A stretch of DNA of 64,000 nt, taken from NCBI RefSeq assembly GCF_042432805.1, contig NZ_JBHLWO010000002.1, positions 310,001 to 374,000 on the forward strand. The letters are read 5' to 3'. A program made the position numbers and the translations under genes. Shown here one piece after another: positions 25,000-34,178 of this stretch. Numbering within the stretch: position 1 is the stretch's first letter; the number at the start of each line of letters is the position of its first letter. A model generated the notes under the pieces. The model saw only the letters and a list, made by a program, of their open reading frames with translations, did no database searches and was not told the DNA's origin. This stretch comes from Olivibacter oleidegradans. Its GTDB lineage: Bacteria > Bacteroidota > Bacteroidia > Sphingobacteriales > Sphingobacteriaceae.

Positions 25000-25491
25000 A
25001 TGAAACTTGAGATTAAAATCGAGAAATATGTCAAACTGCGAATCATCAAATATGCCTGCCGAGAAGATGGGAGTACCGATTACCATGAAGGGAAAGAGTA
25101 TTTGAAAGAATATGATCTTCCGCGGGAGCTTTATGAGCGTAAACAGTGGGTGATGCGCTGGCGCGCGGCATGGTTCCAGTGCAGGTATCCCCGAAATGAA
25201 ATCTGTAGGCAGATTAGCTTTTATGATCTTAAGAGCGGGGTGGATCTGGAATTAGAGCCGGTTCTCAACAGACTGGTTTCAGTCAAAAGAATGGTTACCA
25301 AATTGCGCAACGCGATAGCCGAATATGAAGCTGAGCGGGCAACGGAACTGATATGGGAAAAGGAATATGATTCCCTTTATCAGAAAGCACTTTCCAAACT
25401 AGAACGCTATGTCACGCAGCGGGACAGGCTTCAGCTGGAAGCAGACAATCTCAAAGTCCGTATTGGTTATGCAAAAAGAAAGGCAGGTTAA
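25000..25491 (+). CDS. Hypothetical coiled-coil protein, 163 residues
   Basis: A basic, mostly helical protein. Its second half is a long coiled coil (VKRMVTKLRNAIAEYEAERA, then LYQKALSKLERYVTQRDRLQ). No known domain. It lies 159 bp after the ThiF gene in the same direction. A degraded copy of its last ~90 bp appears at 26609-26695, beyond the inverted gene that follows, which shows local duplication. Confidence 0.6.
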   Translation: MKLEIKIEKYVKLRIIKYACREDGSTDYHEGKEYLKEYDLPRELYERKQWVMRWRAAWFQCRYPRNEICRQISFYDLKSGVDLELEPVLNRLVSVKRMVTKLRNAIAEYEAERATELIWEKEYDSLYQKALSKLERYVTQRDRLQLEADNLKVRIGYAKRKAG

Positions 25492-25499
25492 TGTGATGA

Positions 25500-25600
25500 T
25501 CTGTGTTATCCTTATCAATAAGAATGTTCCTTTCAAAGTCTAACTGATATTGAATCCCTTCAATTTCAATCACCCTGCTTTCAGGTATTTCAAATTTATA
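25500..25600 (-). pseudogene. N-terminal remnant related to the following 285-residue gene
   Basis: The minus strand reads KFEIPESRVIEIEGIQYQLD then FERNILIDKDN, close to the start of the neighbouring gene (KKELPEIEIEGTTFLFDIDR). There is no start codon, and the frame runs into the end of the plus-strand gene. It looks like the head of a tandem copy that was deleted. Confidence 0.4.
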
Positions 25601-25608
25601 TATTTATT

Positions 25609-26466
25609 TTAAATTTTCCTTCCCTTTCGCCGTTCCCTTTTCTCTGTTTTTGCAGCGATATTTTTCTGCTTTTGCTTCGGGGGAATCTTAATATCGTAGA
25701 ATTTCCAGGGCACAACCTTTGCCACGTGGTTCATTGATAGATCATAACCTATAAGACCAGAACGAGGGTCTCTGCCATAAGCCAGTCCGGATCCTATAGG
25801 GTCGATTGACTCCAGATTAGGTACCTCTAGTATGACTCGGTCTTCCGTTCGGTCTATGCTGCCATCGTAAAGAGGATTTACGGCTTTCCGTTCACTGATG
25901 TTGTAAAAAAGATGATAGACCTCCATATCTTCATAATAGAGATCGTAGTGGAAAATATCCAGGCGAATCTCTTCTCCGGTTCCATCTTTAGGCCGGAGGG
26001 TGTTTTCTTTGACGTCTATCTCATATATGTGACCGACCAGATCAATGGTAACGGGCTCTCCATTCATTCTTCTATTAAAAACGTCCTGATTAACCATTAT
26101 CTCAAAGTCTGTTTTAATCGCTATATCCCGAAGTGTACATTTGTATTTCCGGCACATGCCATCAGGGTCCAGAACTCCAATACGCGGTATTTTAACCGGG
26201 ATAGCAGGATCATTAATATTCGGCCCTTTAGAATCTACATCTCCGAAAATCTCCTGGACGACTTCATCAATGGTTGATGCAGACCGGACAAAATGAAAGT
26301 TTTTTGAAACGGCGCTATACTCAAATGAATAATTCGTACCATCATTATGCATATATTCGAAGTAAATCTCATTGTTCGGATTGTACTTTTCGATAAGGGA
26401 GTATCTATCTATATCAAATAGAAATGTGGTTCCCTCAATTTCAATTTCTGGCAATTCTTTTTTCAT
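25609..26466 (-). CDS. Hypothetical protein, 285 residues
   Basis: A soluble, acidic, beta-rich protein with a basic tail (PPKQKQKNIAAKTEKRERRK). Repeated acidic/aromatic strands (YEDMEVYHLFYNI, HIYEIDVKENTLRP) suggest a beta-sheet fold. It runs against the direction of the surrounding element genes and is flanked by duplicated scraps on both sides, so it is probably an insertion or cargo gene. I recognise no family. The start at 26466 has a purine-rich stretch (GGAGGTAAGAG) in front. Confidence 0.6.
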   Translation of the reverse strand: MKKELPEIEIEGTTFLFDIDRYSLIEKYNPNNEIYFEYMHNDGTNYSFEYSAVSKNFHFVRSASTIDEVVQEIFGDVDSKGPNINDPAIPVKIPRIGVLDPDGMCRKYKCTLRDIAIKTDFEIMVNQDVFNRRMNGEPVTIDLVGHIYEIDVKENTLRPKDGTGEEIRLDIFHYDLYYEDMEVYHLFYNISERKAVNPLYDGSIDRTEDRVILEVPNLESIDPIGSGLAYGRDPRSGLIGYDLSMNHVAKVVPWKFYDIKIPPKQKQKNIAAKTEKRERRKGRKI

Positions 26467-26608
26467 CTCTTACCTCCAATCACTTTTTCATTCCCTGAAC
26501 CATCGCCTTACTTTTATGATAATGTTTTTCTGCTTTTCCGCCGGCATTCTTAATATTATAACACTTCAGCCAAAAGAAATAAGATACCTTCTATAAGAAA
26601 GCATTTTC

Positions 26609-26695
26609 CAACCCTACGCTATGTCACATTGCGGGACGAGGTTCAGCAAGGAATAGATGCCATAGGTCTGCATTCGCTGAGTAAAAAGAAAAGAT
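26609..26695 (+). repeat. Degenerate copy of the 3' end of the 25000-25491 gene
   Basis: TTTTCCAACCCTACGCTATG and the following GTCACATTGCGGGACGAGGT match the region near 25398-25431 (TTTCCAAACTAGAACGCTAT, GTCACGCAGCGGGACAGGCT). Both end in a Lys-rich AAAAAGAAA block. The reading frame is lost. It brackets the inverted gene between two related ends. Confidence 0.5.
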
Positions 26696-26741
26696 AGGCA
26701 AGTCTGTCCTATCTTTTTTATCTAATTTAATAAAATCGGTT

Positions 26742-27107
26742 CTATTCTAGCAACAGTATCCAGTCTTTCGCTTGTTTTGCCTGTTCGTTATACATGATTT
26801 TCCATTTACCTGCCGGGATAAGCTGTTCATTAAAGTACCATAAATGAAAACGTTTCCATAGCACGCGTAGATTGTCAACAGCATGGACAACCCTTTCTCT
26901 TCGGTATGAGACGGGGGTGTTCGTTTCGGTAAAAAGTACATTGACCATTGACGGATCGATGGAAAACAGGAAGGCATAATATTCAACTCCCTGACTCTGG
27001 TTCATAAGCCACACTTCGGCATTAATATCACACATAAGCCGATCAAATTCCTTAGCTAATTTTTTCAAGCGTCTTTCGGAGAAATGTGTTAAGCCGGAGT
27101 TATTCAT
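26742..27107 (-). CDS. Hypothetical protein, 121 residues
   Basis: A basic helical protein (SERRLKKLAKEFDRLMCDIN, RERVVHAVDNLRVLWKRFHL) without signal peptide or motif. It lies 30 bp downstream of another small minus-strand gene, so the two probably share a message. The composition is steady and gene-like. Function unknown. Confidence 0.55.
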   Translation of the reverse strand: MNNSGLTHFSERRLKKLAKEFDRLMCDINAEVWLMNQSQGVEYYAFLFSIDPSMVNVLFTETNTPVSYRRERVVHAVDNLRVLWKRFHLWYFNEQLIPAGKWKIMYNEQAKQAKDWILLLE

Positions 27108-27137
27108 GAACTTGTAGAGATACGTGTATATGCTATT

Positions 27138-27431
27138 TTATTTTAGTTGTAATTTTTGGAGTCTTTCATCCAGCTCCGTTAGCCCAGCTTTCGAAAGGCA
27201 GTCCATCGATAGTTCCTCCAGTTGTTTAATAGCCTCTTGCGATATGGTATCCAATAATCCCTGCGGTTTTTCGCCGCCCTGTAAAGAAATGCCCCGTTGG
27301 ATCACCTGCGTGAGCAGAAGTACCATGGTCCTGCTGATTCTTAAATCTATCTTTACGTTTTCGTTCATTCCGGGAATGCATAACAACGTTTCATACACAC
27401 GTCCCAAATCTGTAGTTGTAAGCATATTCAT
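27138..27431 (-). CDS. Hypothetical protein, 97 residues
   Basis: A helical protein with Leu-rich amphipathic helices (ISRTMVLLLTQVIQRGISLQ, AIKQLEELSMDCLSKAGL) and no known domain. It heads the minus-strand pair at 26.7-27.4 kb. Small paired genes of this type are often regulatory or toxin-antitoxin-like, but nothing here proves it. Confidence 0.55.
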   Translation of the reverse strand: MNMLTTTDLGRVYETLLCIPGMNENVKIDLRISRTMVLLLTQVIQRGISLQGGEKPQGLLDTISQEAIKQLEELSMDCLSKAGLTELDERLQKLQLK

Positions 27432-28010
27432 TTATTTTGTAGCCAATAAAAGTCTTGGCACAAATATACTCTAGGGCGAGCGGATTATCTTAATCAGATT
27501 TTGAGCAGGATGCTGACTGATATATGAATATCATCGCTGTGTTTTCAGGATTAAAAAATTAATGGATTCGGACCGTGGGGTCCTTGAACAGCTGAAGAAA
27601 AATTTCATAACAGAAGACAATTAGTTTGAATCGTTTAAAACTAAATTATTAGCCAGCTCCAACAAAAAAAAGCAGGATCATAGACCTAACCGCAAATAGT
27701 AGAGGATTCATTCTCAATTTCTCCACCTAGATCTGAAGCCAATAGCGAATAAGCATTCAATCGGTCAACAGCGGAAATAAGGCGGTATTTATTTAATTAA
27801 TCTCCGAAAAGTTACATCACCAGTCGGACAGTTCCCCAATCTTAATCCGATGCACTCAAAGAAAAAGTCGCACAAAATGGGTATCCGTCCGTGCAACGGA
27901 CAGAACCTCCTTTGCTTCGCCATTTTGTTTCCGTTTTCTTCTCTCAGTCCGACTTTGGCTCGTAAGCATTCCGGCGTCAATTAATTTTTTTATTCATTTA
28001 AAACACAGTT
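27432..28010. other. Intergenic region between divergent units
   Basis: About 580 bp with no supported gene. A minus-strand frame at 27789-27980 has poor composition. One perfect palindrome, GTCCGT-GCA-ACGGAC (27887-27901), lies about 110 bp ahead of the radC start and may be an operator. Confidence 0.4.
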
Positions 28011-28469
28011 ATGAAAAATCAATTTATCGCCAATGAACTTCGTCTGACTTATTACAAGAACGAATCGCTAAATGTTTCGGATTTTAAAAAATTAAACTGT
28101 TCAGATACGCTTAGCAATGCCTTTAGAAAAATTTGGAATAACAACGAAATTGAAATACGTGAAAGCTTCTATGCTATTTACCTTAACACGGCGCTCAAGG
28201 CTGTAGGATATTTTAAAATAGCAGATGGCGGAGTAGATTCCGTCGTGGTTGATTTGAGATTGTTGATAACTCCGGCATTGCTTTCAAATGCAAAATTTGT
28301 AGCGATAGCACATAATCATCCGTCGGGTTGTTTAACACCAAGTCAAACAGATAAGATCATAACTGAGCAGGTAGTTAAGGCATGCGGAATTATGCAGATG
28401 AAACTCATAGACCATATCATCCTTTGTGCCGAAGGCTATTATTCGTTTTCAGATAACGGGGGGGTGTAG
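28011..28469 (+). CDS. radC-like: RadC-family JAB/MPN metalloprotease-fold protein
   Basis: 152 residues with the JAMM zinc site HNHPSGCLTPSQTD (about 101-114) and the upstream strand ESFYAIYLNTALKAVGYFKI. It lacks the N-terminal helix-hairpin-helix region of chromosomal RadC, as usual for element-borne copies. These occur in most Bacteroidota conjugative elements. A DNA-repair role is not proven, and the fold is that of deubiquitinase-like peptidases. It opens the mobilisation block. Confidence 0.88.
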   Translation: MKNQFIANELRLTYYKNESLNVSDFKKLNCSDTLSNAFRKIWNNNEIEIRESFYAIYLNTALKAVGYFKIADGGVDSVVVDLRLLITPALLSNAKFVAIAHNHPSGCLTPSQTDKIITEQVVKACGIMQMKLIDHIILCAEGYYSFSDNGGV

Positions 28470-28659
28470 CTCCCCAAATTATGTTTATTACTTCAGTTTA
28501 CATTGGTACCTCGCTATAGTTCTGATAGACTACCACAATCCCGTCAAAGAAAATTGGATAGCGCATCTACATTGCTTGTTTACAATTTAATCAAGGTCGT
28601 TCCTTTCAAAAGTACCTCACTAACTTTGTTGCCGTTTAACGAAAAGATGTGGAGGTAAT

Positions 28660-29544
28660 GTGTGGAAGATTCCTGATGAACAGCAAATGGATCTGGAGCC
28701 GCTCAGAGAAATAGATCTCGTAAGTTATCTTTCTTCTCTGGGTTATGAGCCCGTCAGAGTACGAAGACAGGACTATTGGTACCTTTCTCCACTGAGGACA
28801 GAGCGCACAGCTTCTTTCCGGGTTGATCGGATCAGGAATCGTTGGAAAGATTGGGGAGATGGTCAGAGTGGTGGTTTTATCGACTTCGCCATGAAATTTC
28901 ATGGATGGACCTTTCCTGAGTTTCTGAAGAATTTTTCGGAACAGTATCATCGACCGGTAGCCGCTCACCGATTGCCAAAAGGTGAAATTAACGATACTTC
29001 TCCGTTAGTAGAGATAATTAGCGTACACCCTCTTACGTCCATCGCGCTCCTGCGCTATCTGGACCATCGGTGCATTCCGCGGAAACTGGCCTTTCGTTTT
29101 TGCAGGGAAGTTAAGTACCGAATGAACGGCAGTAGTTACTATGCCATAGGTTTTAAAAATGATCGGGGAGGCTACGAACTCCGCAACCCGTATTTTAAAA
29201 GTTCAACTACACCCAAAACGGTTACCACCTTCGATAACGGCTCTGATACGCTTTTTGTAGTGGAAGGTTTTTTTGATTTCCTTTCATTGCTGACCGTCCT
29301 TGAAAATGAAAAGATCGATAACGTGAATTTCCTGGTTCTCAATTCCCTTTCTTTTTTCGAGGGAGCAAGAGGATATATGGAAAAGCATAGACATGTCAAT
29401 CTGTTCCTGGATTGGGACAAAAGCGGTCGGAGTGTTACCGAATACGCCTGCTCACTCGCGGGTTGTTACGGCGACAGCAGTGATCTGTATGCCGGATTTA
29501 AGGATTTCAACAAATGGCTGATAGAGAACAGCAAGATTAAATAA
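28660..29544 (+). CDS. Toprim-domain primase-like protein
   Basis: 294 residues from a GTG preceded by GGAGG (28651); an ATG at 28690 is the alternative. The N-terminal part resembles the CHC2-type primase region (YWYLSPLRTERTASFRVDRI, KDWGDGQSGGFIDFAMKFH) but has lost the zinc cysteines. The Toprim domain shows LFVVEGFFDFLSLL (about 198-211) with the catalytic Glu and LFLDWDKSGRS with the DxD-like pair. It would prime or process the transferred strand. It is followed 7 bp later by the next gene. Confidence 0.82.
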   Translation: MWKIPDEQQMDLEPLREIDLVSYLSSLGYEPVRVRRQDYWYLSPLRTERTASFRVDRIRNRWKDWGDGQSGGFIDFAMKFHGWTFPEFLKNFSEQYHRPVAAHRLPKGEINDTSPLVEIISVHPLTSIALLRYLDHRCIPRKLAFRFCREVKYRMNGSSYYAIGFKNDRGGYELRNPYFKSSTTPKTVTTFDNGSDTLFVVEGFFDFLSLLTVLENEKIDNVNFLVLNSLSFFEGARGYMEKHRHVNLFLDWDKSGRSVTEYACSLAGCYGDSSDLYAGFKDFNKWLIENSKIK

Positions 29545-29551
29545 AAAGTAT

Positions 29552-30304
29552 ATGGAAAAAGCAATGAAGACTTCGGAAGAGGCAGGAATTATTGAAAGGG
29601 CACTGGAAGAGCGGGGATATAGCGCATTTTTTGGCGAAGGGTTGAAAGAGCAGATCGCTTCCTTCGTAAATGATCCAAAGAAACCCAATGTGATGGAGCT
29701 GGATAAACTAATGGAAGGTGACAGGCTTTTGTTTTCGTTATTGATCAGATCCTTTGACCAGGCCAATCCCGTTCCTGCATTTCTGGTTTCAAGAGGTCTG
29801 CCCGACGGAAAAAAAGCAGAGCTGTTCATCCATTCGGTCATGTCGTTTGCCAAAGCGGCCAATCTTGTTCATGGAAGGGCAGTGCAATTGAACTCCAACA
29901 GAATCGGTGAATTTGATCCTATATGGGTAAGAGCAAGGTTCAATGTCGATGGAAGCGGTTCGGGTGAAGTGGTAAGGGTGAACGCCTATCAAATGGAGGG
30001 AAAAAGGGAACTGAAGAACCTTTTCAAACTTCTGGAACTGGAGAATGAACCGAATATCTTTACCAAGGAGCTCTGGGTAATGAAACTGGCCGGTGGAGAT
30101 ATGCCCTTATTAAATACCCGTTTTGGTAAGTTTTATATATCCGCAGAACCGGAAATCAATTCTCTTTCTCTATGGGATAAAGACAAGAACCTTTTAATCC
30201 CCGATATCAAGGATGAGAAAGAAAGGAAGAAAACCTTCAATACAGATATCCAGTCTGAAGAGGAACTGAAACAACCGAAGGTAAAGAGAACCGCAAAATT
30301 ATAA
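29552..30304 (+). CDS. Hypothetical mobilisation-block protein, 250 residues
   Basis: A soluble protein with a helical start (EEAGIIERALEERGYSAFFG), a beta-rich middle (VQLNSNRIGEFDPIWVRARF, VVRVNAYQMEGKRELKNL) and a charged tail rich in Lys (KQPKVKRTAKL). Genes of this type lie between the primase-like gene and mob genes in many Bacteroidota elements, but I cannot assign a function. It begins 7 bp after the Toprim gene. Confidence 0.6.
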   Translation: MEKAMKTSEEAGIIERALEERGYSAFFGEGLKEQIASFVNDPKKPNVMELDKLMEGDRLLFSLLIRSFDQANPVPAFLVSRGLPDGKKAELFIHSVMSFAKAANLVHGRAVQLNSNRIGEFDPIWVRARFNVDGSGSGEVVRVNAYQMEGKRELKNLFKLLELENEPNIFTKELWVMKLAGGDMPLLNTRFGKFYISAEPEINSLSLWDKDKNLLIPDIKDEKERKKTFNTDIQSEEELKQPKVKRTAKL

Positions 30305-30329
30305 TACATCAGTGTTTATAGAATAAAAA

Positions 30330-30476
30330 TCCCGTTGGGATCACGGCAATTGCCTGGTCTCCGCAATTGGCAAGATGTACCGTTGTTAAACACAACGGAA
30401 ATGCCCTAGATCCTCCAAAGTCGGAACGGGAATAAAGAATCTGTCAGAACGGGAATTAGTAAATGGGAGATAAGCG
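30330..30476. other. oriT: Candidate origin of transfer (oriT)
   Basis: The 170-bp gap ahead of the mob genes holds a hairpin, CCGTTGT-TAAAC-ACAACGG (30380-30398). It also has a repeated CAATTG core (GGCAATTGCC and GCAATTGGC near 30347-30370) and two direct copies of GAACGGGAAT (30424-30433 and 30447-30456). Inverted plus direct repeats beside the relaxosome genes are the usual make-up of an oriT. The nick site is not identified. Confidence 0.5.
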
Positions 30477-30866
30477 ATGGAAGGGAAAGAAAATATCAGA
30501 AGCAGGATCGTCGGTCTGCGATTAACAATCAAAGAATACGATCGGATCAAGGCGCTATCAAAGGAAAGTACTACCCCTCAATTGAGTGAGTATATCCGCA
30601 GGGTTATACTTGAAAAACCGGTTACATTTTTCACGCGAGACCGGTCCATGGATGAACTGATGCAGGAGCTGATGCTGCTGCGAAAAGAGCTCAACAGTAT
30701 AGGCATTAACTTCAACCAAGCGGTGAAAAAACTCAATGCGCTGGATCGAACAGGCGAGCTGAAATCGTGGGCGACGTCCTATGAAATGGACCGGAGACAG
30801 CTATTGAGACAGATAGAAAATATTGCGGCGGTGGTGGCTAAAATGGGCGGGAAATGGTTGCAGTGA
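30477..30866 (+). CDS. mobA/mobC-like: MobC-type relaxosome accessory protein
   Basis: 129 residues. The N-terminal part fits a ribbon-helix-helix DNA-binding fold (RSRIVGLRLTIKEYDRIKAL, PQLSEYIRRVILEKP). The middle carries the MobC signature LRKELNSIGINFNQAVKKLN. Such proteins bind oriT and help the relaxase open the strands. The stop overlaps the relaxase start by 13 bp. In Bacteroidota nomenclature this gene is often called mobA, so the symbol is given as a type only. Confidence 0.85.
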   Translation: MEGKENIRSRIVGLRLTIKEYDRIKALSKESTTPQLSEYIRRVILEKPVTFFTRDRSMDELMQELMLLRKELNSIGINFNQAVKKLNALDRTGELKSWATSYEMDRRQLLRQIENIAAVVAKMGGKWLQ

Positions 30867-32140
30867 TCCACGCAAGTAGGAGCTTCAGAACGGTGCTGAA
30901 CTACAATGAGAATAAGGTCAGGGAAGGTATGGCCGATTGCATTTCCGCAGGCAGTTATCCTAAAAACGTAGTCGATCTGGCTTTTAATGAGAAACTTAAT
31001 CGCCTACGGGATCAGGCGGCACTCAGACCGTCGGTGAAAGTAAACTGCGTCCATATTTCGCTGAATTTCCACCCTTCCGAATCGCTTTCAGGGGCGCAAC
31101 TGGAAGTTCTTGCCGAGGATTACCTCGACCGTTTGGGATTCTGCGGTCAACCCTACCTGTTGTACAGACACTATGATGCTGCGCATCCACATGTCCATTT
31201 AGTAACAACAAATATCCGGAATGACGGAAGCGCCATCAAGCTCCACAATATCGGTAAGTCCAGATCGGAGGAAGCCAGAAAAGCAATTGAAGAAAAGTAC
31301 CATCTGGTACGGGCAACGGACAGTGAAGCAACAGAAAACACTGTAAAAAGTGCTTATTCGCAGCGCATAGAATACGGGAAATCCGAAACTCGGAGAGCTA
31401 TCGCGGGTGTCCTGGCGGGTGTGCTTACGACCTATTGCTATGGTTCCGTTGCAGAGCTCAACGCATTGCTCGGTCTTTATAATGTGGAGGCATCCAGGGG
31501 AAAGGAAGAATCCAGAATCTACAAAAACAGGGGACTGATCTACCGCATACTCGATAGCCAGAGCAGAGCGATAGGTGTACCGATCAAAGCCAGTTTACTT
31601 CCTGGGAAACCCACGCTGAACTTTCTTGAAGAACGCTTTGTCATGAACCGGATTGTACGGAGACAGCACCGTTCAAGGTTAAGGAATGCCATTGATATGG
31701 CCTTTTTAAAGGGACAGGTAAGTACGGTAAATGACATCGTCGGATTGCTGAAAACGCAGGGCATCGACACGGTAATCAGACGGAATAATAATGGTGAACT
31801 ATACGGGATTACCTATGTAGACCATACCACCAAATGTGTATTCAACGGAAGTGAACTGGGCAAGAATTACAGTTCAAATGCGATCAAAAAAAGGAGCGGT
31901 GAAAGGGATCTTCCGGTGTCACCATTAGGACAATCCGGACAGAAAGAGTGGGTTAAAAGGCAAGAAAAAGACATAGATCCGAGGCTCGTTCCAGTCGAGC
32001 AATCGATAGAGACAAATATAACAGGGGATTTTATGGAAACCCTTATCGGTCCAGAGTATGCAAACGAGCTATTGCCATGGGAATTGCGCAATAGATTGAA
32101 GAGAAAGAGGAAGAAAAAGCGGTCACAGGACGAACGCTAG
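30854..32140 (+). CDS. mobB-like: MOBP-class relaxase/mobilisation nuclease
   Basis: 428 residues. The relaxase domain (about 1-250) shows VHISLNFHPSESLS and the three-histidine metal site in YDAAHPHVHLVTTN (about residues 103-115). The catalytic tyrosine is probably the one in the SFRTVLNYNENK stretch near the N-terminus. The second half is basic and helical (RRQHRSRLRNAIDMAFLKG), ending in RLKRKRKKKRS. It would nick oriT and lead the strand out. It is followed 16 bp later by the coupling protein. Confidence 0.9.
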   Translation: MVAVIHASRSFRTVLNYNENKVREGMADCISAGSYPKNVVDLAFNEKLNRLRDQAALRPSVKVNCVHISLNFHPSESLSGAQLEVLAEDYLDRLGFCGQPYLLYRHYDAAHPHVHLVTTNIRNDGSAIKLHNIGKSRSEEARKAIEEKYHLVRATDSEATENTVKSAYSQRIEYGKSETRRAIAGVLAGVLTTYCYGSVAELNALLGLYNVEASRGKEESRIYKNRGLIYRILDSQSRAIGVPIKASLLPGKPTLNFLEERFVMNRIVRRQHRSRLRNAIDMAFLKGQVSTVNDIVGLLKTQGIDTVIRRNNNGELYGITYVDHTTKCVFNGSELGKNYSSNAIKKRSGERDLPVSPLGQSGQKEWVKRQEKDIDPRLVPVEQSIETNITGDFMETLIGPEYANELLPWELRNRLKRKRKKKRSQDER

Positions 32141-32156
32141 GAGGGGGAGAAACACA

Positions 32157-34151
32157 ATGCAGACGGGAGAGAATGAGCAGGCATTAAGGAAGATCCTGGA
32201 TATGACCAGGCTGATCAGTATGAGCATACTGGCCCTGCATTTTTATTACTATTGTTATGGTGCCTTCAGGGGATGGCAGCTCCATCTGGAGATAACCGAC
32301 CGCTTGCTCGGTAATATTGCCCTTACCGGCCTATTCGGTTTTTTTCATAAGTCGAAACTTTTTGCGCTGTTTTTTCTGGTGATCTCCCTGCTCGGGGCAA
32401 AGGGGAAAAAGGATGAAAAGCTGGATTACCGGGCGGCCTTTGCCTATATCATTACGGGCCTGCTGCTCTATTTTATAAGCTATCTGTGTCTCCTGTTGGA
32501 TCTTGGTATCGGTTACATCGCGATCGCTTATATGTCAGTAACCTTTACCGGATACCTGCTGATCTTAACAGGAGGAACACTTTTAACACGTATTATAAAG
32601 GCCAACCTTGCTGACGACATTTTCAATGCCGAAAACGAAACATTTCCACAGGAAGAGGGGCTCATGACCAATGAATTTTCCATCAACCTAAGAGCTAAAT
32701 ATCGGTTGAAAGGAAAGATACGCGAATCGTGGCTGAATTTTATTGCGGTTTTTCGCGCATGCCTCGTGCTGGGCAGCCCGGGTGCAGGAAAATCGGCGTT
32801 TGTGATCCGCCATTTTATCAGCCAGGCCCTCAACCGTCCGAAGAACTATGAGCCGTATACGATGTTTGTATACGACTTTAAATTTCCCGATCTATCGATC
32901 ATTGCCTATAACCACTGGCTGAAAAACAGGCATCGGTACCGCGCCAAATCGGATTGCTTTTTTGTTAATTTCGATGATCTGAGCAGATCGCACAGAGGCA
33001 ATCCGCTCGATCCACAGGCAATGGATGATATCACCGATGCATCGGAATCCGCCCGAACTATCCTGCTCGGGCTTAGTCCCGAGTGGAAAAAAAAGCAGGG
33101 CGATTTTTTCGTGGAGTCTCCAATAAATTTCGTAACGGCGCTGATCTGGTTTCTAAGGAAATATATGGATGGAATTTACTGCACTTTGCCCCATGTAATC
33201 GAACTGATGCAGCTCGAATACGACGAACTCTTTACGGTTCTACGTCTGGAAAAAGAGATCGAGGTGCTGGTCAATCCGTTCATAAACGCCTATATAAATG
33301 ATGTTATGGAGCAGCTCGAAGGGCAGATTGCCTCAGCAAAGATCGCTATGGCGAGGTTGGTTTCTCCCGCGCTTTACTATGTCCTTTCGGGGAATGATTT
33401 CAGTTTGGATATCAATGACCCGGATCATCCCAAACTGATCTGCATGGGCAACAACCCGCAAAAACTTCAGATTTACGGTGCGGTACTTTCGCTATATGTG
33501 AACAGGTTATTGAAGATCATTAACAAGAAAAACAAACTGAAATCAATGCTGATCTTTGATGAATTTCCCACCCTGACTGCGGACGTCATACCCACGATCA
33601 GCACGGGCAGATCAAATCTGATAAGCTGTATTCTTGGTATCCAGGATGTAAGTCAGCTGCGGAAAGATTATGGAAAGGAACAGGCTGATGTGATCATGAA
33701 TATCGTAGGAAACATCGTTGCAGGGCAGGTAACAGGGGACACTGCTAAACAGCTTTCCGAGCGGATCGGAAAGATCATGCAGGACCGCCAAAGCCTTTCG
33801 ATCAACAGTGGCGATACGTCCATCAGCAAGAACAAACAGCTGGAATATGCCGTTCCGGCTTCCCGGATTGCAGCCCTCAGTTCGGGGGAATTCGTGGGAA
33901 TGCTCTCCGATACACCCCAACAGCGGATGCCACTTAAAGCCTTCCATTGTGAAATCCAGAACGATTTTGATGCCATTGAAAAAGAGGAGAAAGCATACAA
34001 GCAGATCCCCATTATTCGTCAGGTAGATAGCGCTATGGTCATGGCTAACTACTACCGGATAAGGCAGGAGGTACGTGACATCGTCTCAACCGAAATGAAC
34101 CGGATGTTGAACGATCCTGCGCTGAGACATCTTATCGTAAAGAAAAATTAA
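32157..34151 (+). CDS. mobC/traG-like: TraG/VirD4-type coupling ATPase
   Basis: 664 residues. Membrane segments occupy about 20-150 (LYFISYLCLLLDLGIGYIAI and others). The ATPase has Walker A GSPGAGKSAFV (about 204), Walker B MLIFDEFPTL (about 464) and the conserved QDVSQLRKDYG. It links the relaxase-DNA complex to a mating channel. No channel genes (TraA-Q or virB-like) are in the window, so the element may use another's channel or carry it outside the window. It is the last gene of the mob operon. Confidence 0.92.
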   Translation: MQTGENEQALRKILDMTRLISMSILALHFYYYCYGAFRGWQLHLEITDRLLGNIALTGLFGFFHKSKLFALFFLVISLLGAKGKKDEKLDYRAAFAYIITGLLLYFISYLCLLLDLGIGYIAIAYMSVTFTGYLLILTGGTLLTRIIKANLADDIFNAENETFPQEEGLMTNEFSINLRAKYRLKGKIRESWLNFIAVFRACLVLGSPGAGKSAFVIRHFISQALNRPKNYEPYTMFVYDFKFPDLSIIAYNHWLKNRHRYRAKSDCFFVNFDDLSRSHRGNPLDPQAMDDITDASESARTILLGLSPEWKKKQGDFFVESPINFVTALIWFLRKYMDGIYCTLPHVIELMQLEYDELFTVLRLEKEIEVLVNPFINAYINDVMEQLEGQIASAKIAMARLVSPALYYVLSGNDFSLDINDPDHPKLICMGNNPQKLQIYGAVLSLYVNRLLKIINKKNKLKSMLIFDEFPTLTADVIPTISTGRSNLISCILGIQDVSQLRKDYGKEQADVIMNIVGNIVAGQVTGDTAKQLSERIGKIMQDRQSLSINSGDTSISKNKQLEYAVPASRIAALSSGEFVGMLSDTPQQRMPLKAFHCEIQNDFDAIEKEEKAYKQIPIIRQVDSAMVMANYYRIRQEVRDIVSTEMNRMLNDPALRHLIVKKN

Positions 34152-34178
34152 TAGGAACAAACAATACAGAACTTAACT

